From Micrasema longulum (Eukaryota > Arthropoda > Insecta > Trichoptera > Brachycentridae), in contig JAGVSM010002869.1 of the NCBI GenBank assembly GCA_022494885.1, positions 186,001 through 250,000 of the forward strand: a stretch of DNA of 64,000 nucleotides, in the 5' to 3' direction. The notes beneath the pieces were generated by a model. That model saw only the letters and a program-made list of their open reading frames with translations. It was not told where the DNA came from and did no database searches. Below are positions 22,325-33,600 of the stretch, one piece after another (within the stretch, counting starts at the first letter, position 1; each line of letters opens with the position of its first letter). Position numbers and translations under genes: made by a program.

Positions 22325-22640
22325 ATTATTATGGATAACTTCTATGGCGCAATTTTCGTAATATATACTTCAGGGCGCTTTAAAAAGCGATTCAATGAAA
22401 AAGAATTTAATTTTAAATAAAAAAATGCCATTTGAGTAAAACAATTTACTTTATTATCACATGCTTCGGATTTGTTCGAATGATTTAGAGGAAAAGTGGA
22501 TTTCAGAAAAAACATCACTTCACGCTCATAGTTTTGCACTTCTGCTGGGAAAGTATTCCACACCATAGGGCCTGTGACTGCAAATGAGCGTTCACTGAAT
22601 TTAGTGTGCTGGTTGCGTAGAGGTATAATTATGGTGTCAC
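22325..22640 (-). mobile_element. L2-clade LINE remnant: reverse transcriptase C-terminus plus 3' tail
   Basis: Minus-strand frame ERSFAVTGPMVWNTFPAEVQ then FLKSTFPLNHS is the L2/CR1 C-terminal signature. The 3' hairpin GCGCC...GGCGC is degenerate at about 22343-22380 and ends in an ATT-rich tail. The upstream part is absent. Confidence 0.75.
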
Positions 22641-22863
22641 AGTAAACAGATCACAACTCTACAGAAACTGACCACCAGTAAACTGGGTTTACTAGGGAAA
22701 TCACATTAACTGAGACTGCATTAATTAAATTTTAAAATCATAAAAGTATTTGTTTCTCTAAATTAATGACGATGAAATTCTCAAAAAGAAAAAGGTTTTA
22801 TGGTTTTTGTATCTTGTTATTTCTTGCATATTGACTAGTTAAAAAAAACACAGTTACCATTAC

Positions 22864-22907
22864 CATTTTATTATGGAGATTCCTTAGCAAGTCTTCAAAA
22901 GATGCAC
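22864..22907 (-). CDS. Candidate internal exon of an unrecognised gene
   Basis: The acceptor TTTGTGTTTTCCAG and donor GTAATG bound 44 nt. With one base carried in they read (G)ASFEDLLRNLHNKM; the other two frames have stops. The one-base phase fits the candidate first exon at 55.8 kb, which would give GASFEDLL. No family is recognised. Short exons can arise by chance in 64 kb, so support is modest. Confidence 0.3.
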
Positions 22908-22974
22908 CTGGAAAACACAAAAAAAATATTAGTAAAATTCCACTATTATTCTAAACAACTTTTCTTGTATATAC

Positions 22975-23290
22975 CCTTGTTCGCATCTAATAGTGTATAG
23001 AGCACTGCATTGATACACTAAACGCAGCATATTTATGTCATCTGTTGCATAAACGTAAGGTGATCAGCTTTGCACTTCAGGTTTTCAATAAATATTTCAT
23101 GTCGACCTTCCCAGGAATCAAACCTGGGACCTCAAGCATGGACGAATGCGCAAACAACTATGCTACGAGACAGACTTATCTCCATTCGATTTCCTTATTC
23201 AGAATTTTCAGCTGAAGGTAGCCACCGAGCCGAAAGAATTTGTCCAAGACCCTGATTGTATTTCACACAAATAACTGTAGTCTTAATCCG
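22975..23290 (-). repeat. SINE family A, full-length, inverted
   Basis: On the minus strand: head with CTACAGTTATTTGTGTGAAA, tRNA-like block with GGTTTGATTCCTGGGAAG, body, and tail ATCAATGCAGTGCTCTATAC. It includes the long 5' head. Confidence 0.7.
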
Positions 23291-23469
23291 TCCGGACAAA
23301 GAGAATTCTTGTATTGTATGTACATTTGGCCATATTCAAAACATTGTTAACATTTTCAAGAGTAAAACAAAAGAATTTAAAACTCATTTCAAATGTTGTA
23401 TTTGACTATTATCCCGGGGGAACTGGGTTGCTTTTGGATGTAAAATGTTGATTCAAAATTGTTTTTACA

Positions 23470-23620
23470 TAAATATTTCACAGCTTTGGAATCTGTACTT
23501 AAAGCGTAAGACTGATCATCATCTTACCTTTGTGTAACACATAATAATATATAACAAAGTGGTGTAGTTGTGTGTCAATGAAGTGCCCTATCCACCATTT
23601 GTGTGAATAATGGCAAGAAA
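23470..23620 (+). repeat. SINE family A, 3' half
   Basis: AAGCGTAAGACTGATCATCA and GAAGTGCCCTATCCACCATT match the body and tail. The head is lost. Confidence 0.6.
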
Positions 23621-23914
23621 AAGAAACAAAATGTATAGAGTTCCAAGCACAAAACAATATTTTAATTAAGTTGAATGAGATTTTTATATTATTGGACAAA
23701 TTTTGTTTATTTATATTGAAGATATAAAAATTACGTAACTGAATTGTTAATATCAAAAACGAACAATGTATGGATGATTTTACAGGAGAAAAAAAACTCC
23801 AGAATGAAAAATGTAAGATACGAATTGATATTTCATTGTCATAGTAAAAATTAAACTAGTTTGACATGCATTGACTTAATTTGTATCTTCAAATATGGTT
23901 TTAATCTAAGAGTA

Positions 23915-24080
23915 ATAATTCACTCTCGCTTATAGAGCTGGCCTTTCGTTCTATTGCATAGAACAACAGCGTTCCAAATTTTTGGACGATTCCGGTATGT
24001 ACTTGCAATTCTTGACCTGAATACCAACGCCGTTGACTTGCTGTAAACTGTAGTTAACTTAACCAAACTTCCTCATTGTT
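23915..24080 (+). repeat. Dispersed repeat, relative at about 60.42-60.61 kb
   Basis: Shared order of GCGTTCCAAATTTTTGG, CTTGCAATTCTTGACCTGA and GCTGTAAACTGTAGTTAACT with the later copy. Function and boundaries unknown. Confidence 0.4.
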
Positions 24081-24109
24081 TAGTGAAAAATAATCTGTGA
24101 CCTCCCAGA

Positions 24110-24335
24110 CGAACGGGTAAGGAATGCAGTTCTGTGTGTGTAATAGAACCAGAACCCCAGAAAAGAGTTTTTGACTCAATGGCTGCTCTCAGGTAAAAAT
24201 CTTGAATAAGGAAATCAAGTGGAGATAATTTCGCCTCGTGAAGTGTTTGGCACATTGGACTTCCATTCTTGAGGTCGTGGGTTTGATTCCCGGCAGGTTA
24301 AACGTGAAACATCGATTTTAAAGATTGCCATATTT
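24110..24335 (+). repeat. SINE family A with 5' head, tail missing
   Basis: GCAGTTCTGTGTGTGTAATA, CAATGGCTGCTCTCAGGTAA, a tRNA-like head with GGGTTTGATTCCCGGCAG, then it stops after GAAACATCGATTTTAAAG. Confidence 0.7.
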
Positions 24336-24429
24336 AACTGTAAATTCATAAATATACATGGGAGTTACGTATTCATAAACATTCGCCTCTCAAATGAACA
24401 TGTTGTATTTATGATTTTAGATTTTTTGG

Positions 24430-24490
24430 ACTATCAAGGTATTTATTTATTTATTTTTGTTCATCAACGCCCAAAAGGCATTTACAAAAA
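24430..24490 (-). mobile_element. LINE-type 3' tail with (TAAA)n
   Basis: On the minus strand: AAATGCCTTTTGGGCGTTGA, then a run of AAATAAATAAATA, a common arrangement at insect LINE 3' ends. Nothing coding is attached. Confidence 0.4.
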
Positions 24491-25104
24491 ATAAAAATGA
24501 AATACATGCTAACATACTAAATAATAAACACAGAATATACAGAAAAAATATGTGAAATTAGTTATAAAGGATATAATAAAAAGTTTTACAAAGTAAAAAA
24601 AAAAACAATAACAACAAAGGTATGCAAGAAAAAACAGTAAGCATATAAATAAAAAATGCAAAGATATAAGCTTATGCAATAAATTCTGTAAAGCAAAAAA
24701 TAAATAAAGTGTTACGGTAAGCAAGAAAGACATTTTTAAGTTAAATTAATAAACAAGAAAGCATATATTATCACGAAAAAATAAGAAATAAAAATATGTA
24801 TCAATGAAATGCATATTTTCCAATACTACAATGCAATTTGATATAATAGTAAAAAATAAAAAAACAAGTATATGATAATAAAAATAAACAAGTATTTTTA
24901 TAATTTATGGAATTGAATTGGCAATATTAACACTTTTAAAATCACATATGTGAACCCTCTCATGGGACCGGGGCGAAACTCAGTAATAAACAATCTGGGA
25001 GGGTATTTTAAATTGAACATTCTATCTCCTTCAAGTTAGAAGCGTTTACGTATTTTGCGCGGTCTGTGAGAGGAATGTTTATGAATCTAGGGCTAAAAAA
25101 ACTA

Positions 25105-25225
25105 CATTATTTCATTGTTCCTGGACTGACACCTAAAGCATAGGACTGATCACCTTATCTGCATGTAACAGATAATTAAAAACACAGCCCTGTGCATCAA
25201 TGGGTGCGGAAAGGGCAATGGTGAA
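25105..25225 (+). repeat. SINE family A, 3' tail
   Basis: CACCTAAAGCATAGGACTGA, GCATGTAACAGATAATTAAA and CATCAATGGGTGCGGAAAGG match the family end with a small internal loss. Confidence 0.6.
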
Positions 25226-25229
25226 GATA

Positions 25230-28200
25230 AAAATTAAATATGTTGAAAGTCAAAAATACGAACATAATTTATTTTTTTATAAATAGATTAATTTGTGTAA
25301 CAAGGAGACAACTGCTTCAAAATAAAACATAATATTTATATCTCAAATGTTTCAGACTTACATAAAACGTGTTATAAATCACAGTGCCAGCAAAATTATA
25401 AAATGGTACCTAGTCAAAAAGAAATAAATTGCATAAAATATTACTCTTAGTTCAGAGAATAGTCCGAAGTAGAAATAAGAAAAAACTAAGTCCAAATCTT
25501 AGAGCAGACAGTAAGTTTACAGTGGAAAAATACATGTAAAGAGAAAAGTATTGATTTTCTAACATGTGATTATACTCCAGACAACAGTCTACAAACTCAG
25601 CTAATTTCATACAGCTGTTTTTGATCAAAAGCAACATGGATAGCGAATATCATCTTATTTTACATTAGAATTTCCTACACGTATTTATAAGTATCGAAGG
25701 ATAAAAATGAAATTAAGTATATTTGTATTATAAAATGCTAAATTTAGAAACTATTCACCTGAGTTCTAATCTTCCTAAAAATTCAAACTATTTCCAAACG
25801 GGATGCTAAAGCAATGTTTGACTACAAGAAATGGTATCTTCGTGATGCTAAACGCAGAATCGCGATATGTGCAATGTTCGATCGAATTGAATTATGTAAA
25901 TTAATCTACATCTCGATGGAAATGAAACATATTTTTGCAAGAATCCGATATTGCGCAAGCCCTTTTCACTCGTCGCAACAATTCACGACACAGCGAATCG
26001 ATTAACAATGTTTTAAGCCTGAATTTATCAATTATTTTTTAGTTTTTGCAGAAATTCTAAAATCGTTACATTGCGAATAAATTCCGACACAGACCAGACA
26101 CCTCAGACACAAAGGACAATTTGACATTTCAATTTCCGATCGAATAATTCGTGAAGTATCTATGGAGAAAAATAGTTGCCAGAATATAAATTAATAAACA
26201 TTTGAAAAATTCGGTGCTCGATTCACAACGTACCTACTCAAAATATTTTTATTGATCCATTTTTTAGAAAAGGAATGGGAAAGCTGCGCATATTGTTGCG
26301 ACCGCAATATTTTTAAATATGGAAAAGCATTAGTATTGAAAGTTTATACTGCCTTATAATGAATATAAATAATAATACAAATAATGAATACTTACACTTT
26401 TCAATAATATTGTATGTTTCTTGTTTTTTTTTAGTTATGATGACTTCAACGAGGTAAGGGAAGAACGTTCATAAGCAGGTCCCCATCCAAAGAATTCTAA
26501 AAAATAATAAAGAAAGCACTTTTTAATAATTTATGACGAAAACATTTACAAATTAATGTGTAATTCAAGGACAAACCCTGAATTAAGATTTTGAGTTTAA
26601 AGAAACTGAGATTGAAGTCCGTTATTTATTTGAATTTGACTAGTGAAAAATAGGATATGCGTAAAAATAAGGATGAGCTAAAATAATAAACTTTGATTTA
26701 TAAGTAAGGAAAAGTTTACACAGGTTTAAATTAATTTTTTTTAAATGCATTTCATCACGCGTAACGTTTTCTTCGACTGTGGGGTTAAAATTTCGATTCC
26801 TTTTTTAAAAATGAATTTACTAACATAAGATTAAATCGTTTTTTGCAAACAGTTATTTACCTACTAACATGTCAAAATTAAAAGACGCATATTTAGAAAA
26901 ATAAGTTAGAATATGTAGTTTTTAGCCAATACGAAAAAAAGTAACCCTATTTTGGTTAAGCGAATTAGATTTTTTTCCTGCATGCTAACATAAAAAAAAA
27001 GAAATGCAATAAATTAATGATATTTGTATGCAGATGCAGACAAACGAGTTGACCAAGAATTTCAATTATGCAGGCGCTGTTTCGTTGCTTTGTTACATTT
27101 TGTCTTCAGCTCCCACTCTAGACTGGCAGACTGACCATAATATACGAGTTCCTATGATATAATTTATTACTGTAAATTATAATATGTATGTGGCAATTCT
27201 CTGAGCGGAGGTGTGAATTACTTTGCTAACTCTCCCTCACACGTTACCACACACATAATGAGTAGAAACTTCCTACTTGCCAATATGACACGCCTGCAGA
27301 AGTGCTACTGGTGCATCTTTAGAATTGAGAGTAATTTACATAATATGTACATATCGTTAAAGTAACATTGCATTTTATTATTTAGTCTTTAAATAGTCAT
27401 AAACATGTCGGAGCATCTTGGGTTGTCATTGTAGATGAATCATGATTTAAAGTAAATCACTTACCACTGCAGTACCTACATAACGGTTCTACCTAATCAC
27501 AGTTTAGTTTTACTAACGAAGCTCTCTAAAACCTTTCTAAAAAGGCGGTCCTCTTTTAAAACACAACATTCGTAATTAACGAAAAATAAAATTAAGTGTT
27601 AGCGTTAAAAACCCTATTGTTCTCGTTCGTAATAATCGCAATGGGTAACGAAAATAGCGAGAAAAATTCTAATGATATCTTTGCTTTAAATTGAGTCCTT
27701 GATGGCGCATTTCCCCATGACATGTTTATATTAAACTAATTCACAACTGATGAGACTCTAGTGATTCTACTGGTATTGACAATAATTTGCATAGGTACAC
27801 ACACAGTTATAACCATGATACAGTTATAACCATGATACAGTGAGTAACTTCACATTTATTATTGAGTAGTTCTATGTGTGTGTAATGACGTAATGAGTGG
27901 CAGTTTTCACACTAAGCGTTACTTGAATGGAATGAGCTAAGCGAGCGAACTAATTAAATTAGCATAGCATAGAAACATTATCGCCCCAGAGAATGTGGAT
28001 TAAGCTCAATAGCGGTAATATCACAAGATTTCGGATAATTTTAGATCCTCATTCGAACCGTAGGCGTAGGAACCATTTACAATGCATGCAGAGAGACGCA
28101 CAGTGCGTACGAATGTTTAATAACACGATGTTAATGTGTTGGTGTAAGTCGGTAACCAAATAAACATACAAACCTTGTTTGTGTTAGTAGACACGCTAGA

Positions 28201-28998
28201 ATGATGTATATTAAAATTTATGGTCACGCGCATAGAAAGCATATTAGGTTAATAAATATATGAATGGACTGAAGGAAGCTTCAACAAATTATGAATAATA
28301 TTTTAGAATTTTCTGTATTTCGAATAACGGATTTGGCGAAATTTGAAAAAAAAAAACATGAAAATATGAACCCTAACCTTATCTTAAAGCGCAACCCATG
28401 ATTGATTGGTAATGACGATGTGTTGCTTTTTTTAAATATTTGATAAAAATATCCATAAAAAGACATGCACAGTTTTAAACTCCACCAAAGGTTATTTTTT
28501 GACCTATTGAGGATTAAATTAGTCCAAGTCTTATTTGCACCTACTCAAGAAATAAACTGGACGAAGAGGCTGGCAACGTTGTAGATTCTTAAAAAACTGT
28601 CTAGCCGTTCCATGGGCTAGACTAAATAATAATATATTATGATGGTATCATGACATCACCATGGGTGTAGGTAGGTACGTAATATTTATTATATCTACCT
28701 ACTTTTCTATAGTCTTACAACCACTGTCTAGGATGTGTCCTAGTTCGGTATGTTAATTAACATGTGGGTATACGTTATAACTGAAATAATTCGATGCAGG
28801 GCAGAATTAGTGCTCAAATTTGCAATTTTATTTATTACTAACCTAATAGTTTTTAGATGCTATAAAACTGACCGCAGCTCAATCACAATGGTCTTACTTT
28901 TCGGTTATAACCACGCGATAAAAGTTTTTCACCGTGATTGTTTATTTCACACAGCTACGGTTGTTCATTTATTGAATATATATATTTTACTACTCATC
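25230..28998. other. Repeat-poor interval, no recognised gene
   Basis: Longest stretch in the right part without obvious mobile elements. Open frames at 25814-26005, 28281-28466 and 28750-29028 show no family and no splice or start context. A short tandem pair of ACAGTTATAACCATGAT lies at about 27806-27840. Overlapping splice-like signals on both strands occur at 26.43-26.50 kb. It could be intronic or intergenic. Confidence 0.45.
26435..26496 (-). other. Possible alternative terminal exon; opposed splice signals
   Basis: The minus strand has a strong acceptor (TTATTATTTTTTAG) at 26498-26497. With one base carried in, the frame is FFGWGPAYERSSLTSLKSS then TAA at 26437-26435. The plus strand has an equally good acceptor ending at 26434 and donor GAG/GTAAGG at 26453/26454, defining a 19-nt microexon within the same bases. 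At most one is likely real. No family is recognised. Confidence 0.2.
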
Positions 28999-30320
28999 CG
29001 AGGGCGGATTGAAAATGAAGTTACCTAAGTAGGAAAAAAACATTTATTTTTCTTCAAAAATCATTTATTTCTCAAAATAGTCTCCTTTTACTTCGACACA
29101 CTTAGTAAGACGATATTCCAACTTTTTTATACTATCTGAATAATACGATTTCGGGAACCTCTCAAAATATGCGTTAGTTTCGGTAATCACCTCTTCGTTT
29201 GAGCTGAATCTTTTTACTGCGAGCCATTTTTTCAAGTTTGGAAACAGGAAAGTCACTAGGAGCTAAATCTGGACTATAATGGTGGATGACATACTATGGT
29301 GGATGATCAACCAATTCGAAGTATATTTCACGTAATTTTAGCATCGTATCTAATGATGTGTGAACCGGTGCGTTGTCTTGAAGAAAGAGCACTTTTTACT
29401 TCTTTAAATGTGGTCTTTTTTCCTTGATTGCATCATTCAATTGATCCAACAATGCACGATAATTCTTTCTTGTGATTGTGGATCCTTTTTCAAGATAATT
29501 GATGAGCAATATTCCTAGGGCATCCCAAAATACAGTGGCCATAACCTTGCCAGCCGATTTCACTGCCTTTGCCTTCTTCGGAGCACTTCCACCAGCTTCC
29601 ACCCATTGTTTCGATTGATTTTTGGTTTCAGGTGTATAGTGGTGCACCCACGTTTCATTGACAGTTATTAATCGACGCCAAAAATTAACAGGATTACGCT
29701 TTATCATGTCCAAACACTGCTGTGAAGTGGTCTCTCGAACTCGTTTTCGTTCGGCACTGAGCAAACGCGGCACCCATCTTGCCGATAGCTTTTTCGTATG
29801 CAAATGTTCATGCAAAATGTTGAACACACATTTATGTTTACCATGTCAACAATCTCACGCAACTTCACTCGGCGATCATTCATAACTATATCAAGGATTT
29901 TCTTGACATTTTCTTCAGTAACCACCTCTTTTGGCCTTCCCGTTGATGGTATTGTTGCAGTGCTTGTTCGGCCGCGTTTAAATTCAGCAATCCAATATTT
30001 GACCATGTAATCTGACGGAGCAGACTCACCGTAATGTTTATCGAGCTTTTCTTTCGTCTCTTTCGCCGTTTTCCCTTTCAAATAATAGTGTTTAATCCTT
30101 AGAGTAAATACATTCACTGCACGAAATTTGCTTTATTCCATTTTTCAAGAAACACAAAAGTTGTTTACTTCAAACGACTACAACAAATAAACTAATCGAT
30201 GAATTTGGGTGACATTTTAACAGCTGCCGTTTGACAGATCGCAATTTGAAAAAATATAAATCTTTTTTGGGTTTGTGCTGACATCTAGCGCTAGGTAGCT
30301 TCATTATCAATCCGCCCTCG
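28999..30320 (-). mobile_element. Mariner element (irritans-like), inactivated
   Basis: Length 1322 bp, the usual size. The imperfect 31-bp terminal repeats begin CGAGGGCGGATTGA at both ends. TA follows the right end (30321-30322) and the left flank reads TC, so the target duplication has decayed. The minus-strand transposase starts near 30117 (HYYLKGKTAKETKEKLDKHY). The DNA-binding half includes SAPSDYMVKYWIAEFKRGRT. Breaks: a frameshift near 29835, a TAA at 29398-29396 after RPHLKK, and a short duplication of CATCCACCAT around 29280-29305. The first catalytic aspartate of the D,D34D triad is asparagine (ITVNETWVHH, codon 29659-29657). The second (LQDNAPVH) and third (APSDF) remain. Confidence 0.9.
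29396..30117 (-). pseudogene. Mariner transposase pseudogene
   Basis: Two overlapping frames, 30117-29704 and 29827-29396, form the helix-turn-helix part and the start of the catalytic domain. They are joined by a frameshift before FNILHEHLHTKKLSARWVPR. A third frame, 29256-29065 (LKKWLAVKRFSSNEEVIT), is the C-terminus. Product: DNA cut-and-paste transposase; this copy cannot make an active protein. Confidence 0.88.
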
Positions 30321-30867
30321 TATGTACATATATAACAAGACAAACATTTTACTTTAAATTGCGTGTTTATTGTAATGTAATGAATTTATTTTTAGATAGT
30401 TGAACAAATAAAATTTGAACACCTGGTTTTGTACCTTAACTAATAAACAATATATTTACAAAAATAATTTTTAAGCAAAACATTGTTATGAAATCCAGAC
30501 GCTTTCCGATGACACTCTTCTACCAATATGGATGTGTGTTTTTAACAAAAACAAAAGCCATCCCTCGAAACAATGCGATATACACAGCATCCATAATCTC
30601 TTTAAGCAACTCATTAAAAAAAAAAAAAATTGGAAGTTCAACAAGGATACATAAAATACATATAATTTGTAAGTAAGCACTGCTAAAATTCGAAAGATTA
30701 GATTAGATCTTAAGTCCATTATGACACAGATTGTTCTGAGTTGCCTGGATTTTTGTTTGCAATATTATTGTAATATTCTGGTGCAATTTATAAAATAAAA
30801 TACGTACAAAATACATAGGACCGCAAATACCACAATCATATAATAAAAAGTCAATACAAACAAACAA
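30321..30867. other. Spacer between mariner and LINE, nothing recognised
   Basis: AT-rich. Frames at 30486-30719 on both strands are shadows of each other with no family. Confidence 0.45.
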
Positions 30868-32110
30868 ACCATCACGCCGTTTCCTCGTAGGGATAGGCAA
30901 AGAGGATAAAACGCCAAATAACTGTCTTTGCATACAAACATCGCTTTCTCTACATTCATACATCTTCTCATGCACGCACTCCGAATTTTTCCTACTCTTG
31001 ACAAGTCCATCTTCAAGTATATCTATCGTGCCATGTCTTTATCGGTCTTCCTTGTTTTCTGCATCCATCAACATTCGCATCGTAGATCCTTTTAGCCGTT
31101 CTTTTGCTGTCCATTCGCTCTACATGTCCAAACCAACGCAGCAACCCTTTTTCTTGATTCTGTCGATAATGCATGTCTCAGCCTTACACAGTTCACGGAT
31201 CTCGACATTTGTGCACCTATCATACATAGTTTTACCACACATTCGCCTGAGGGATCGCATCTCGACAGCATTTAACTTACTTTCATCATCGTTTTTCCAA
31301 TTTCATACTTCGCTCTCACACATTAGAGCTGGCACGAGAACTCAATTGTGAACTGCTAGTTTAGACTCCTGCGATAAACATTTGTTTGCCAAAGTAGGTT
31401 TCAGTGCACCGTTCACCCTGTTTCCGGCACTCACCCTCCTTTCCATCCCTAGAAAACATACTTCCTAGATACACGAATTCTTCTACCCAAATCAGAATAT
31501 CTCCGTTCGCACTGATCTCACATTTAGTTATATTTTCATCCCTTTCAAAAACCAACACTTTCGATTTATCAACATTCATAAGCAAATCGCTTTTCTTGCA
31601 TACATCGTAGACTTTTGTTAACAAGAATTGAACGTAGTTATGCAGAAAGCAGCCAGCCCACAATTTTGAAAAAGTGAGATATTGGTGTTATCAGCCAGAC
31701 CGCTTTAATACAAAAAACTGTATTAATCACCTTCTGAAAATAGTGTCGATCACAAAAACGGAATTTCTCAATTTGCAGAAAACACCCACAGCACCAGTAA
31801 AATCTTTCAGTACTATAAAAATCACTAAAACTGGTCAAATACATAATTAGATTCTAGCTTGGAATGTAAAAAAAAAAAATGTATTCAGTGTTCATCATTT
31901 TTTCAAGTCAAAAACATTCCAACTGTTGTGTAGATTTGATTTTTCACTCTTTTCACAAAGGTGCTATTATCTCAGTTTCACTTTTCTATGGCTGGATGCT
32001 TTCTGCATAACTACGTTCAATTGCAGGTCTTTTTTGCTGCTGGCAAGAAGCATGTCAATACAATGAACAGTAATTGAACATTCCGTAACAATGACTCCCA
32101 TATTAACCTC
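30868..32110 (-). mobile_element. LINE (YADD-type reverse transcriptase), 3' part, split by a MITE
   Basis: Minus-strand remnants in order: TVHCIDMLLASSKKDLQ (about 32085-32023; the catalytic YADD stretch decayed to CIDM), then after the insertion FLLTKVYDVCKKSDLLMN, SKVLVFERDENITKCEI, FVYLGSMFSRDGKEGE, SEVWNWKNDDESKLNAVE, LLRWFGHVERMDSKRTAK and DANVDGCRKQGRP. The 3' end matches the other copies (GGAAACGGCGTGATGGTTTG on the minus strand). Several frameshifts. It belongs to the non-LTR family common in moths and fish annotated as endonuclease-reverse transcriptase; clade not assigned. Confidence 0.8.
31630..32018. mobile_element. 389-bp MITE with AATT target duplication, inserted in the LINE
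   Basis: The ends are inverted copies beginning GAACGTAGTTATGCAGAAAG, with similarity for about 50 bp. AATT flanks both sides (31626-31629, 32019-32022). Removing one AATT and the element restores the LINE frame DLQFLLTKVYD. No internal coding sequence. Superfamily not identified. Confidence 0.8.
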
Positions 32111-32371
32111 TTAAAGAGATTCTTCATATTTGTCAATATTAAACATTTAATTTAATTAAAAATTGAATGCGTCTCTGTACGCGGGTAGGTAGAAGGTAAG
32201 TATTAGGTAAGTAGTAGGCACGCATGGAATTAATTTGTGGCAAACTTGCCAAATAAATTACTACAATAAATCGTCGTCAGTCCTGGCCAATATTTTTATC
32301 TACATTTGAAGTCATGTATTATCCAACAATGTTTTGTATTTGACTGGCTGGATTTTCTCCCTAAGGAGTAG
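32111..32371. other. Short spacer between LINE and hAT element
   Basis: Includes repeated GTAGGTAGAAGGTAAGTATT-type tracts at about 32184-32215. Nothing else was identified. Confidence 0.4.
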
Positions 32372-32379
32372 TTCATATT

Positions 32380-33285
32380 CAGTGGCGTGCGTTCCATAAA
32401 GGCACATAAGCAGTGCCTACCCTACTAGAATTTCATTAAAATAATATCAAAAATATTAGTAACTATATTTAAAATTTGAAAAACGCGCCAGAGATAATTC
32501 GTTTAAGTAATATATTGTACTGAGCAGCGCGCCGCTATCGGCCTGGGTCGGGAGAAGCACGAACTACAAATGCCTTTTTCTTCCATATGAACATAACGCG
32601 ATGCGGGAACGAAATGTGTATGTGTGGGTTTTATTTCAGCTGTAATTACGCGTGTATGTGTAAGCTAGTAGGCAGTGCTTTTTGAACGTTGGTAGGTACA
32701 TTGTTTTAGAAAGAACAAACGAATACGTTACTGACATCTAGCGTTGTTTTCGATTATTATTTAATAAAAGACAGTCATGTCGAATAAATAACCTCAAATT
32801 GGTTCCTGTTATAAAATTATACAATCGAGAGTATTTTTGTTTCGCGTTTATTTAAAAAAATAAATAAAAAGGGTAATTTTTTGGAACTTATTGATTTGCT
32901 AGCTAAATATGTCGGTATCTTGGAAAATCACTTGCAATTATCTAGTAATGCATTTACGAGAATATCAAGTAGAGCCCAAAATGATTTAATTTCGAGTGTA
33001 GCAACCGTAATAAATGAAAATATAAAAATATTTAAAAGAAGGATTTCGTAGGAATATTTATATGAATTATATTAAAAATAAGAAACATATCATATAAATT
33101 TAGCATTTATTTGGATATTTGATGTAGCTTAGGTAAATTCAATATTAACTACCTACAGCATAGTGATTCAAACTAATGTGACTAGTGAAGGAAACTGTTT
33201 GGTAAGATTGATTAGGTACTTATACTATATAAAACGTACTTTTTTCTACTGCCTACCCTAGTTGAAAACTTTGTGCACGCGACTG
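32380..33285 (+). mobile_element. hAT-superfamily deletion derivative
   Basis: 906 bp with short terminal inverted repeats (CAGTGGCGTGC at the left, the inverse of CAGTCGCGTGC at the right). The right subterminal region repeats, inverted, the left GTGCCTACCCTA block. An exact 8-bp target duplication TTCATATT lies at 32372-32379 and 33286-33293, the hallmark of hAT. A coding remnant at about 32869-33051 reads KGNFLELIDLLAKYVGILE and AQNDLISSVATVINENI, like the DUF4371-type (ZMYM/KRAB-like) hAT transposase N-terminal region, then TAG. Most of the transposase is deleted, so it is non-autonomous. Confidence 0.85.
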
Positions 33286-33293
33286 TTCATATT

Positions 33294-33600
33294 TACATTT
33301 GTTGCAACAGAGAGGATTCACTAGTACTGAGAATTCTTTATTACTCGTTGGTGCGAAGTAGACTCGAGAGTGGCTCGATGATTTGGGGACCGTGTGAGTT
33401 GAAGTACTCTCTTATGGTGGAGAGGGTTCAGAAGAAATTTCTTCGGTTTCTCTACATGAGGGAGTGCGGATATTATCCATGGCTTTATCCCACTGAGTTC
33501 GTCCAGGATATGCAGTTTGAAGACCAAAAGGAATGTGTATTTAACTACGCACTTCTTTTGATTGTTGCGCGGTATTATTGACAACCCTGAAATTATGCGG
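33294..33600 (+). mobile_element. LINE reverse transcriptase fragment (jockey/CR1-like)
   Basis: The plus frame reads LRILYYSLVRSRLESGSMIW and KYSLMVERVQKKFLRFLYM, the conserved C-terminal block of jockey-like reverse transcriptases (usual form SLVRSHLEYGSVIW). It is truncated on both sides and starts immediately after the hAT target duplication. Confidence 0.75.

Noticed and set aside
24509..24733. 74-codon Phe/Leu-rich frame on the minus strand
   Set aside because: Low-complexity product of A-rich DNA; no start or splice context.
25814..26005. 63-codon plus frame KKWYLRDAKRRIA
   Set aside because: No recognisable family, no splice signals, average composition; left as spacer.
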